A stretch of 64,000 nt of DNA. Origin: Colwellia polaris. Lineage in GTDB: Bacteria; Pseudomonadota; Gammaproteobacteria; Enterobacterales; Alteromonadaceae. A model generated the notes under the pieces. That model did no database searches. It saw only the letters and a program-made list of their open reading frames with translations, and was not told the origin of the DNA. Both the position numbers and the translations under genes were made by a program. Positions within the stretch are counted from its first letter, which is position 1, and every line of letters begins with the position of its first letter. Positions 55,733-63,577 of the stretch are shown one piece after another. The stretch lies in contig NZ_NBOE01000018.1 of NCBI RefSeq assembly GCF_002104515.1, positions 1 to 64,000 on the forward strand. Reading direction: 5' to 3'.

Positions 55733-57709
55733 TTGCGACTATTTAATTTAATTGTTTTGAAAATTTTCATGTTAGCGTCAGGCTTATTGCTTGTGAACCC
55801 TACGTGGGCCAATGAAAAAGTGGTACTTCAATTGAAGTGGCTGCACCAGTTTCAGTTTGCAGGCTATTATGCTGCTAAAGAAAAAGGTTATTACGCTGAA
55901 GCAGGTTTTGACGTAACAATTAAAGAAAGAAATTCTAGCGTAACACCCGTTGAAGCCGTATTAAATAACCAAGCCGACTTTGGTATAGTAGGCTCAAGTA
56001 TTATCCTTGACCGCATGAAAGGTCTTCCTGTTGTTGCCTTAGCTGCTGTTTTTCAGCATAGTCCTCTGGTACTTATAACCCTCGCAGATAGCGGTATTAT
56101 TGGACCATACGAACTCAAGGGTAAGCGAGTTATGTATAGTAAGGGAGCTGATGACGCGACCTTTTTCGCTATGTTTCATCAATTGGGCATCAATGAATCC
56201 GACTTTGAACACGTTGCCCCTAGCTTTGATGCAGGCTCCTTAATACGAGGAGAGACCGATGCCATTGCCTCTTATTTAACAAACCAGCCTTATTACTATA
56301 AAGAAAAGGGTTACGATATTCATATCATTAACCCGATTAATTTTGGTGTCGATTTTTATGACGACATCCTGTTTACCAGTGAAAAGTCGGTGCGTGACAA
56401 TCCTGAGCGAACGCTTAAGTTTCTTGAAGCAAGTATGAAAGGATGGCGTTACGCACTTGAGAACAAAGACGAGGTTATTGGTTGGTTAGACAGTAAATAC
56501 CCGTCAGAAATATCACACAATTACTTGCAATTTGAAGCTGAAGAAACCGAGAAAATGATTTTGCCCAATATGGTCGATATTGGACACATGAGTAGCGAGC
56601 GCTTTCACCGCATAGCTGATATATATAAGCAACAAGGTCTGGTCGATGAAGATGCAAGTTATAGCGGTGTCACTTTAGGTGAGTATTTGTACACGCAAGA
56701 CGCATTGCCTTTTTGGGCTAAGTTTGTATTTGCTGTTGCGGGAGGAAGTTTATTACTGACGATATTTTTGGTCGGTATAAATCGCCGCCTTAAGGCAATG
56801 GTAGATAATAGAGCAATAGAACTGAGTGAAGCACAAGCTAATTTGGCACGATATGTCGATATTGTTGATCGCTATGTAATCTCTTCTCAGACCGATCTCA
56901 ATGGTATTATTATTGATGCTTCTACGGCGTTTTGCGAAGTATCTGGATACAGCAAAAATGAACTCATTGGACAATCACACAGTATTGTTAAACACGCTGA
57001 TACTCTTCAGTCGACCTATCAAGACTTATGGAGCACTATTAAGCAAGGCAATGCGTGGGCAGGCGAGCTAAAAAACCAAGCAAAAGATGGCTCATTTTAC
57101 TGGCTTGATGCAAGAATAGACCCGATCAGAAGTAAAACGGGTGACATCTATGGTTATATTTCGATTCGACAAAATATTACTGATAAAAAACAAGTTGAAC
57201 AATTGTCAATTACAGACTCGTTGACTGGGCTTAATAATCGTATGTATCTTGATAACGTATTATCAGATGAATTTCGAAGGATGAGCCGTTATACCTTAGA
57301 TTTATCGATAATTTTATGTGATATAGATTTCTTCAAAATGATTAATGACAATTATGGGCATTTGATTGGTGATCAGGTGTTAATTTCGATAAGTAAAATA
57401 TTACGTCTTTACTGTCGCGACGTTGATGTGATTGGCCGGTGGGGTGGTGAAGAGTTTCTTATTATTTGCCGAGAAACTAATGTTGAGGGGGCTATGATTG
57501 CAGCAGAAAAATTAAGAGCCATAATATCTGATCATGTGTTTCCTCGTGTTGGTCATAAAACGGCAAGTTTTGGGGTAACTTTAGCCGTGCCTGACGAAGC
57601 TGTAGAGGATGCATTGCAACGAGCAGATCAAGCACTATACCGAGCTAAAGAGCTTGGCAGAAATAGGGTAGAGTGCCAACTCAAAGGTATAGAAAATAAG
57701 CCTGCCTAG
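55733..57709 (+). CDS. NMT1/SBP-PAS-GGDEF diguanylate cyclase
   Basis: The protein is 658 aa. Signal peptide (...LLLVNPTWANE), periplasmic NMT1/THI5-type solute-binding domain (about 28-310: LKWLHQFQFAGYYAAKEKGYYAEAG is characteristic), a membrane helix near 330-348 and a cytoplasmic PAS domain (about 370-480). The GGDEF domain has its active site RWGGEEF near 568 and an upstream RDVD that fits the I-site (RxxD five residues before GGEEF). It should make c-di-GMP in response to a pyrimidine-precursor-like or other small ligand bound outside the membrane, with product inhibition. TTG 55733 restores the full signal peptide; ATG 55769 would shorten it. Confidence 0.92.
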   Translation: MRLFNLIVLKIFMLASGLLLVNPTWANEKVVLQLKWLHQFQFAGYYAAKEKGYYAEAGFDVTIKERNSSVTPVEAVLNNQADFGIVGSSIILDRMKGLPVVALAAVFQHSPLVLITLADSGIIGPYELKGKRVMYSKGADDATFFAMFHQLGINESDFEHVAPSFDAGSLIRGETDAIASYLTNQPYYYKEKGYDIHIINPINFGVDFYDDILFTSEKSVRDNPERTLKFLEASMKGWRYALENKDEVIGWLDSKYPSEISHNYLQFEAEETEKMILPNMVDIGHMSSERFHRIADIYKQQGLVDEDASYSGVTLGEYLYTQDALPFWAKFVFAVAGGSLLLTIFLVGINRRLKAMVDNRAIELSEAQANLARYVDIVDRYVISSQTDLNGIIIDASTAFCEVSGYSKNELIGQSHSIVKHADTLQSTYQDLWSTIKQGNAWAGELKNQAKDGSFYWLDARIDPIRSKTGDIYGYISIRQNITDKKQVEQLSITDSLTGLNNRMYLDNVLSDEFRRMSRYTLDLSIILCDIDFFKMINDNYGHLIGDQVLISISKILRLYCRDVDVIGRWGGEEFLIICRETNVEGAMIAAEKLRAIISDHVFPRVGHKTASFGVTLAVPDEAVEDALQRADQALYRAKELGRNRVECQLKGIENKPA

Positions 57710-57743
57710 CATTTTCATCAAATAAAATAGTGAATTTTTATAA

Positions 57744-57784
57744 AGTCGACTTCAGCTGATTATTTTAATCAGCTGAAGTCGACT
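57744..57784. terminator. Perfect long hairpin between convergent genes
   Basis: A 19-bp stem without mismatch (AGTCGACTTCAGCTGATTA and its complement) around a 3-nt loop. It sits between the GGDEF stop and the stop of the opposing gene. A U-tract is poor on both strands, so it may end transcription only partly. Confidence 0.65.
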
Positions 57785-57789
57785 AATAG

Positions 57790-58590
57790 TTAATACGCAC
57801 GGTAATCTTGCAATGTAATTGTTGTATCGTGCAGGCTGTCTTGATTTACTTGAATAATGCCGCGTTTAGGGCGGTCTAAATCAATAATGATAAACACCAC
57901 TAGTACGATTAATGTGAACAATAAAATCGTGGGAAATGCTGGGCGCTTTTTTCCTAAACCACTGTTATAACCCAACATACCGCCAACAGTGACAAATACA
58001 CCGAATAACAAAAACAACACCGGCTCAGGTACATGCAACCTCAACATTGAAGTACGTTTGTTTTCTATTTGTATCATTGCTGATAACGACTGATAAAAGC
58101 CATTGGCGATTAAAAGTGATTTTGGATTAACCAATTCTTTTTGCGCTAATTCAATCAGGTTGGATTGTGATTGACTCACTTTCTTATTAATGGCATTTCT
58201 TTGCTCAGGGTTTGACAAGTCTATTTGGCTTAAGGAAATACGTAGTGTTAAGTATATTTCTAACTCATTAAAAACCGCGTTTCTAATTTCAACAGGCAAT
58301 AGTTTTGCTTGCATAGCCACTCTGTTTATTGCACCTGCTTCTTCTATAACGGCACTGCTACGTGCATCATACCTTTGCAACGACATATTAAATGTAAAGC
58401 CTAACAATAAGGCGAGTAGACCAATAATACCCGTTTGAATCGCCGTTGATTGAGCTTTCATCTCAACGTTTTCAACATCTTTATTGTTTCGGCCTAATGT
58501 GTAGGCGATTTGATTAATAATTAACATTAAAATGAACAAAGTAATGATAATTATTAAGCTATTTTTGTCGTACATAAGTTCTTGGCTCAC
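57790..58590 (-). CDS. DUF4239/bestrophin-like membrane protein
   Basis: The protein is 266 aa. Two N-terminal helices (about 10-27, 52-70), a long cytoplasmic/periplasmic helical middle (about 75-185) and two C-terminal helices (about 190-210, 222-240). The first part IQTGIIGLLALLLGFTFNMSLQRYDARSSAVIEEAGAINR is characteristic of DUF4239-type, bestrophin-like proteins. Function unknown; channel role is only suggested. The GTG start is uncertain: ATG 58575 would give a protein five residues shorter. No clear Shine-Dalgarno for either. Confidence 0.78.
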   Translation of the reverse strand: MSQELMYDKNSLIIIITLFILMLIINQIAYTLGRNNKDVENVEMKAQSTAIQTGIIGLLALLLGFTFNMSLQRYDARSSAVIEEAGAINRVAMQAKLLPVEIRNAVFNELEIYLTLRISLSQIDLSNPEQRNAINKKVSQSQSNLIELAQKELVNPKSLLIANGFYQSLSAMIQIENKRTSMLRLHVPEPVLFLLFGVFVTVGGMLGYNSGLGKKRPAFPTILLFTLIVLVVFIIIDLDRPKRGIIQVNQDSLHDTTITLQDYRAY

Positions 58591-58762
58591 TAATAAGGTC
58601 TCGATGCTAGGTAAATAATTAAGCTAAAGCGGTTTTAGGATAACAATATCTCAGAAGGTGTTTATACCAAATTACTGAATGTTAGTTAATTCGCCTTATT
58701 TATAATTTTATTAAGCCCTAGCAGTTGAAAGTAAAATGCCGCAATCGGTTTTTACTGACAAA

Positions 58763-58785
58763 AAAGCCAGCGGGAAGCTGGCTTT
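58763..58785 (-). terminator. Terminator of the fldA unit
   Basis: AAAGCCAGC and GCTGGCTTT around GGGAA, with a run of six A on the plus strand that becomes the U-tract on the minus strand, 27 bp after the fldA stop. Confidence 0.85.
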
Positions 58786-58811
58786 ATTAACGGCGAGTGT
58801 TTTGCTTAAAA

Positions 58812-59339
58812 TTAATCTTCTAATTCAGCTAAACACAGTTCGTCATAAATTTGTTTAACCCAAGCATCAACTCGTGCTTCTGTTAATTCTGGTTGGCGGT
58901 CTTCATCGATACATAAGCCGATGAAAGTGTTTTCGTCTGTTAATGCTTTAGAAGCTTCAAATTCGTAACCTTCAGTTGACCAGTTACCAACAACGATTGC
59001 ACCTTTAGACTCAACGATATCGCGCAGAGGTTCCATCGCATCACAGAAATATTCAGCATAATCTTCTTGATCACCTAAACCAAAAATAGCCACTAACTTG
59101 TCAGTGAAATCAATTTCTTCTAAATCGGGTAAAAAATCATCCCAGTCACATTGGTTTTCACCGTAGTACCATGTAGGAATACCTAAGATTAATAAATCGA
59201 ACTCAGCGATTTCTTCTTTAGTACTTTTGGCGATATCTTTAACATCGACAAGTTTCTTACCCAATTTTTTTTGGATCATTTTGCCTACGGCTTCTGTGTT
59301 ACCTGTATCACTGCCAAAAAATAAACCTACAATTGCCAT
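58812..59339 (-). CDS. fldA: Flavodoxin FldA
   Basis: The protein is 175 aa, long-chain flavodoxin. FMN phosphate loop GLFFGSDTGNTEAVG near residue 5-18, the isoalloxazine-binding GIPTWYYGENQCDW near 53-66, and GLGDQEDYAEYFCDA near 90-104. Electron carrier used for biotin, methionine and isoprenoid steps and induced when iron is low in many relatives. The ATG at 59339 gives the family start MAIVGLFFG. Lies downstream of ybfE on the same strand, as in E. coli. Confidence 0.96.
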   Translation of the reverse strand: MAIVGLFFGSDTGNTEAVGKMIQKKLGKKLVDVKDIAKSTKEEIAEFDLLILGIPTWYYGENQCDWDDFLPDLEEIDFTDKLVAIFGLGDQEDYAEYFCDAMEPLRDIVESKGAIVVGNWSTEGYEFEASKALTDENTFIGLCIDEDRQPELTEARVDAWVKQIYDELCLAELED

Positions 59340-59362
59340 CAATCTAACCTTTTAATATCTAA

Positions 59363-59650
59363 CTAAACTTTAATATCGTTGGTATCAAGCGATTGAACTA
59401 ATAGTATTTCTATTAATTCACTTCGACTAACACCCTTATCTTTCGCTAAAGCGTCTAAACGTTCAAATACATCTTGATGTAACTTAAACTCTACTCGCTT
59501 TAAACCATTGTTTTTATCGCGCTTGACTTGATTACGTTTGTTTATTTTGACTTGCACACTGCGCGAGTGTGGGTTCGTTTTAGGACGCCCCGGACGCTTC
59601 TCATCGCTAAATAAATCAATGGTTGTTAAATCTGCTACTTCTTTTGCCAT
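59363..59650 (-). CDS. ybfE: LexA-regulated protein YbfE
   Basis: The protein is 95 aa, basic, with a central conserved part KRPGRPKTNPHSRSVQVKINKRNQ and a C-terminal ribbon-helix-helix-like segment (GLKRVEFKLHQDVFERLDALAKDKGVSRSELIEILL). Probably a DNA-binding protein; in E. coli the gene is under LexA control, but I see no LexA box here. Sits between the DUF2788 gene (12 nt) and fldA (23 nt), indicating one transcript. Confidence 0.9.
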   Translation of the reverse strand: MAKEVADLTTIDLFSDEKRPGRPKTNPHSRSVQVKINKRNQVKRDKNNGLKRVEFKLHQDVFERLDALAKDKGVSRSELIEILLVQSLDTNDIKV

Positions 59651-59662
59651 TTTATTATTTAC

Positions 59663-59884
59663 TTATCCAACGCCTTGGCTTTCCCAAACAAACTGAATGA
59701 TACCTTTTGCGATAAATCCGGCACATCCTAAAAATAATACAAAATAAACTACTAACTTGCCCATTTTAGGGACATCATTTTTTTTCATTACATCATGGAT
59801 AGTTAACCCAATGAAAATAAAGATAAAAGCATAAAATAAATTCAGCCCTATGGCTTCAACTAATTCAAAGTTTTTTGCTATCAT
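59663..59884 (-). CDS. DUF2788 small membrane protein
   Basis: The protein is about 73 aa with two membrane helices (about 14-32 and 42-62) and an intervening VMKKNDVPKMGK loop, matching the small DUF2788 family. Function unknown. ATG 59884 chosen; an in-frame TTG two codons earlier is less likely. It is 12 nt before ybfE and 75 bp after the stop of ybfF, so it probably belongs to the ybfF-fldA transcript. Confidence 0.82.
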   Translation of the reverse strand: MIAKNFELVEAIGLNLFYAFIFIFIGLTIHDVMKKNDVPKMGKLVVYFVLFLGCAGFIAKGIIQFVWESQGVG

Positions 59885-59959
59885 AATCAACCCTAGAATT
59901 TTCAGGCGGCACTATAGCATATCAGTGCTTTTAAGCACATTAAAAATGTACGATATCAA

Positions 59960-60727
59960 TTAACTTGCTAAAAAATTTTCTACGCTTCGGTTAAAAGCAA
60001 TTGTTTTTTCGGCATGCAACCAATGTCCAGCACCTTGAATAACGCGAGCACGACTTTTGGGAAATAAGCGTACAATTTCACTGCGATGTTCGGGTAATAT
60101 ATAGTTAGAGTTTGCGCCTTTTATGAACAAGGTTGCGCCTTGATAGCTATTACTACCTTGGTAGGTTTTCATTATTTCAGGATAATTGTTTGCAATATTT
60201 TCGACGTTACACCTAAATGTTAGTTGTCCATTCTCACTTTTTAAATTACTGAGTAAAAATTGTCGAACACCAAGTTCTTCTACATATTTTGCAAGCTGGG
60301 TGTCGGCATCTTTTCGTAGTTTTATCGTTGAAAAGTCGAGCGACTTTAAGCCGGCTATTATTTTATTATGATGTGGTGGGTATTCAACAGGGGCGATGTC
60401 AGCAACAATTAACTTCTCAACTAACTCAGGCGAAGTTAACGCGAGTTCCATGGCAATTTTCCCTCCCATTGAATGACCTAAAATAACGGCACTTTTTATG
60501 TCAAGGTGTTGCATAAGCTCAACAATGTCTTGAGCCATGGTAGGGTAGTCCATCACGTTATCGTGAAATGAATCGCCATGATTTCGAACATCTACGCTGG
60601 TTACACGGTAATTTTCTGCTAAAGGTTTAGCCACCATTGCTAGGTTTTCTAAACGGCCAAACAAGCCATGAATTAGAATAATGTCTTTACCGCTACCGGA
60701 TTGTTGAAAGTTTAAAAACTTGGCCAT
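59960..60727 (-). CDS. ybfF: YbfF-family alpha/beta hydrolase (esterase)
   Basis: The protein is about 255 aa. LIHGLFGRLENLAMVA near residue 20, nucleophile elbow GHSMGGKIAME near 88, Asp and His in the second half (HW in QGAGHWLHAEKT near 232). YbfF cleaves short-chain acyl esters and acyl-CoA thioesters. The ATG at 60727 has AGAGAAAA upstream and gives the family start; a longer reading to 60790 would add unrelated residues and is rejected. First gene of the ybfF-DUF2788-ybfE-fldA run; divergent from seqA. Confidence 0.9.
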   Translation of the reverse strand: MAKFLNFQQSGSGKDIILIHGLFGRLENLAMVAKPLAENYRVTSVDVRNHGDSFHDNVMDYPTMAQDIVELMQHLDIKSAVILGHSMGGKIAMELALTSPELVEKLIVADIAPVEYPPHHNKIIAGLKSLDFSTIKLRKDADTQLAKYVEELGVRQFLLSNLKSENGQLTFRCNVENIANNYPEIMKTYQGSNSYQGATLFIKGANSNYILPEHRSEIVRLFPKSRARVIQGAGHWLHAEKTIAFNRSVENFLAS

Positions 60728-60816
60728 TATTTTCTCTAGTTTATGATGTTTAATAGCAGGAATTGTCGTTGTTTTAAGATGTTGATGCAACGTAAAAGCA
60801 AGCTTAATGTGCTATT

Positions 60817-60897
60817 TAACCTAAACTTTGGATAAGCAGCATTTGCTTAATGTTCCCTTTTAAGCCATTAAGCACTCATTCTCCAGAGTTCAGGTGA
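60817..60897. repeat. MITE-like inverted-repeat element, short copy
   Basis: An 81-bp element with imperfect terminal repeats (TAACCTAAACTTTGG at 60817, complement of a TAACCTGAACTCTGG-type end at 60883-60897). Its left half matches one end of the 233-bp element at 17591-17823 for about 45 bp and its right half matches the other end, so it looks like an internal-deletion form. It fills most of the ybfF-seqA intergenic region and could affect either promoter. Confidence 0.75.
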
Positions 60898-61077
60898 TTT
60901 ATTGCGCTGAAATTAACCATAAATGAGCGATAGCGTTTTAATTGCACTGAATTTTAGGTATTAAGCGACTTACATTATGAAAAAATAATGTCATCATTTG
61001 CAGATCCACACTAGAGACTTCTTATCAACGTAAGTATAATCTTGCCGCGATCGATAATAATTATCCTAGGGTCATCA

Positions 61078-61653
61078 ATGAAAAACATCGAAATAGATGA
61101 AGAGCTTTATCAGCACATTGCCTCAAATACACAGTTTATTGGCGAAAGTGCTTCGTCGATATTACGTCGTCTTATGCAATTACCAAGTGAGAATGATGCT
61201 GCAAGCCTTATTGCAGTTGCAAGCGATACTATCGAAAAAAACGAAAACGAAAATAAAAATAGAAATGAAGATGAGGTTGCTCCCACTCAAGCAGCTAAGC
61301 TTAAGCTCGATATTAATGGTTCAGTATTTAACTACATTAATAGAGAAGAGTTGGCTATGCAGCGCGGCGCCGTTGGTCGATTTTTATTAATTTTAGCTGC
61401 TTTGTACCGTGTTCATAATCAACAATTCTCTACAGTTTGTAATATAAGAGGTCGTGATAGATTATATTTTGCTGCCAGTGAGACTGAGCTTTCAGAAAGT
61501 GGCAGCAGTACTAAACCACGTCAAATCCCTGATAGTCCATACTGGGTGATCACGAACTCAAACACCACACGTAAGAAAATGATGCTGACCGAAGTTAGTC
61601 GAGCATTAGGTTATGATGAACAAGATATAGAGAAAATCCGCGATTTACTCTAA
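61078..61653 (+). CDS. seqA: Replication initiation negative regulator SeqA
   Basis: The protein is 191 aa. N-terminal oligomerisation segment [16 protein letters not shown]... with [10 protein letters not shown] near residue 22-31, a charged linker, and a C-terminal DNA-binding domain ([14 protein letters not shown] near 105, [10 protein letters not shown] and a [17 protein letters not shown] end). It binds hemimethylated GATC sites and blocks early re-initiation. ATG 61078 chosen; a TTG at 61042 adds a stretch not seen in SeqA. Two GATC sites lie just upstream (61003, 61049). 81 bp before pgm, as in E. coli. Confidence 0.94.
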   Translation: MKNIEIDEELYQHIASNTQFIGESASSILRRLMQLPSENDAASLIAVASDTIEKNENENKNRNEDEVAPTQAAKLKLDINGSVFNYINREELAMQRGAVGRFLLILAALYRVHNQQFSTVCNIRGRDRLYFAASETELSESGSSTKPRQIPDSPYWVITNSNTTRKKMMLTEVSRALGYDEQDIEKIRDLL

Positions 61654-61734
61654 TGTTGTAATTATATTTTTAATATATGTTCACCTTGAATGACAAATCT
61701 TATTTAAGCGCATATATGAGTACAAGGAGTTGAC

Positions 61735-63381
61735 ATGACAGTTCATCAGCATGCAGGAAAACCCGTAAGACCTGAAGACCGTATTAATATTGGTCGTTTA
61801 GTCAGTGATTATTTTTTACGTTCACCCGACGTTACAATAGCTGAGCAAAAAGTTACCTTTGGCACCTCCGGGCACCGTGGTAATGCAAGCAAGTTAAGCT
61901 TTAATCAACAGCACATAGAAGCTATTTGTCAGGCAGTGGCAGAGTATAGAAATGCACAAGGATTTAAAGGGCCACTTTATTTAGGTAAAGACACCCACGC
62001 TTTATCTGAGCCAGCATTTGCTTCAGCTATTTCAGTATTAATTGCCAACAATGTTCCTGTGGTTATTCAAAGCGATGAAGGCTTTACGCCAACACCTGTT
62101 ATTTCCCGTCTTATTATTGTGCATAATAAAACGCACGAATCTCAAGCCGATGGTTTAATCATAACGCCTTCTCATAATCCACCAACCGATGGTGGCATTA
62201 AATATAATCCACCTCATGGCGGCCCAGCAGAAGGCGAAATAACCAAAGTTATCGAGCAACGTGCGAATGAAATTATCAGTAATAAACTGGTCGATGTTAA
62301 GCGCTTAAACTTCTCTCAAGCAATGCAATCTGCGCTATTGGGGCGTGAAGACTTTATCAACTTTTATGTTGAACAACTTAGCCAAGTTGTTGATATGGAA
62401 GCGATAGCCAAAGCCGGTGTTCACATTGGTGTTGATCCGCTAGGTGGTTCTGGTATTCATTACTGGCCCGTTATAGCAAAGAAATATGGCTTGAATTTAG
62501 CTGTGGTTAACCCCGTAGTCGATGCTAGTTTCGCGTTTATGCCCTTAGATAAAGACGGCAAAATACGCATGGATTGTTCATCGCCTTACGCTATGTCTGG
62601 CTTAATCGCTTTAAAAGACAAGTTTGATATTGCCGTAGGTAATGACCCGGATTTTGACCGCCATGGTATTGTGACTAAAACCGGCGGCTTAATGAATCCG
62701 AACCATTACTTAGCCGTAGCTATTCATTATTTAATGACTCATAGAGATTGGTCTAAAACCTGTAAAATAGGTAAAACACTAGTTTCAAGTTCATTAATCG
62801 ACCGTGTTGCTAATCTTATTGACCGACCACTTTCTGAAGTGCCTGTTGGCTTTAAGTGGTTTGTTGATGGTTTACATAACTCAAGTTATGCCTTTGGCGG
62901 TGAAGAAAGCGCTGGCGCAACGTTTCTGGCAAAAGATGGTAGCTGTTGGACAACCGACAAAGACGGTTTTGTTATGACGTTACTCGCCGCTGAAATGTTA
63001 GCTGTTACAGGCAAAGACCCGTATCAATTGTATCAAGCATTAGCTGAGCAACTAGGTGAACCTTGTTATGGCCGTGTTGAAGCTGTAGCTAACTTACAGC
63101 AAAAGCAGGTGCTTACTTCACTCACTGCCGATGCTATTACCTCTGATGTATTAGCAGGCGAAAAAATTAGCCAAATATTGTCACATGCGCCAGGTAATAA
63201 CGCGGCAATTGGTGGCATTAAAGTTTGCACTGAAAATGGCTGGTTTGCCGCTCGTCCGTCAGGCACTGAAGATATTTATAAAATATATGCAGAAAGTTTT
63301 ATTGACGAGGAACATTTACAGCTAATTATTAGTGATGCACAAAAGCTTGTAAGTGCCGCTTTTGTTGCAGCAGGTTTATAG
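61735..63381 (+). CDS. pgm: Phosphoglucomutase (alpha-D-glucose specific)
   Basis: The protein is 548 aa. All four phosphohexomutase motifs are visible: catalytic Ser in ITPSHNPPTDGG near 146, the Mg loop GNDPDFDRHG near 305, the sugar-binding GGEESAGATF near 388 and the phosphate-binding RPSGTED near 507. It interconverts glucose-1-phosphate and glucose-6-phosphate for polysaccharide and glycogen pathways. Good Shine-Dalgarno (AAGGAG). Downstream of seqA, followed by heptamer repeats and a terminator. Confidence 0.97.
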   Translation: MTVHQHAGKPVRPEDRINIGRLVSDYFLRSPDVTIAEQKVTFGTSGHRGNASKLSFNQQHIEAICQAVAEYRNAQGFKGPLYLGKDTHALSEPAFASAISVLIANNVPVVIQSDEGFTPTPVISRLIIVHNKTHESQADGLIITPSHNPPTDGGIKYNPPHGGPAEGEITKVIEQRANEIISNKLVDVKRLNFSQAMQSALLGREDFINFYVEQLSQVVDMEAIAKAGVHIGVDPLGGSGIHYWPVIAKKYGLNLAVVNPVVDASFAFMPLDKDGKIRMDCSSPYAMSGLIALKDKFDIAVGNDPDFDRHGIVTKTGGLMNPNHYLAVAIHYLMTHRDWSKTCKIGKTLVSSSLIDRVANLIDRPLSEVPVGFKWFVDGLHNSSYAFGGEESAGATFLAKDGSCWTTDKDGFVMTLLAAEMLAVTGKDPYQLYQALAEQLGEPCYGRVEAVANLQQKQVLTSLTADAITSDVLAGEKISQILSHAPGNNAAIGGIKVCTENGWFAARPSGTEDIYKIYAESFIDEEHLQLIISDAQKLVSAAFVAAGL

Positions 63382-63386
63382 GGTAG

Positions 63387-63457
63387 AGCTATAAATTCAG
63401 GCTATAAGTTTAAAGCTATCAATTAAAGCTATAAGTTTAAAGCTATCAGCTGTCAGT
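63387..63457. repeat. Short copy of the heptamer-type repeat
   Basis: AGCTATA, AGTTTAA, AGCTATC and AGCTGTC words in loose 7-bp phase just after pgm, the same words that build the tract at 29041-29355. Lies immediately before the pgm terminator. Confidence 0.7.
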
Positions 63458-63467
63458 AAAACATGAG

Positions 63468-63491
63468 AAAGGTGCTTGTAGCACCTTTTTT
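63468..63491 (+). terminator. Terminator of the seqA-pgm unit
   Basis: AAAGGTGC-TTGTA-GCACCTTT followed by a T run. Confidence 0.85.
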
Positions 63492-63577
63492 GCATCTCAA
63501 GTGTTGGCTTTTTAGTCATAACAGCATTAAGGTATTTCATGTTACGAGCAGATGCGGAAAATTATGAGTAACGGCAC

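Noticed and set aside
59640-59960. LexA box for ybfE
   Set aside because: No CTGT-N8-ACAG match seen upstream of the DUF2788/ybfE genes.
61042-61077. Upstream TTG start for seqA
   Set aside because: It adds about 12 residues not seen in SeqA. The ATG at 61078 gives the conserved N-terminus.
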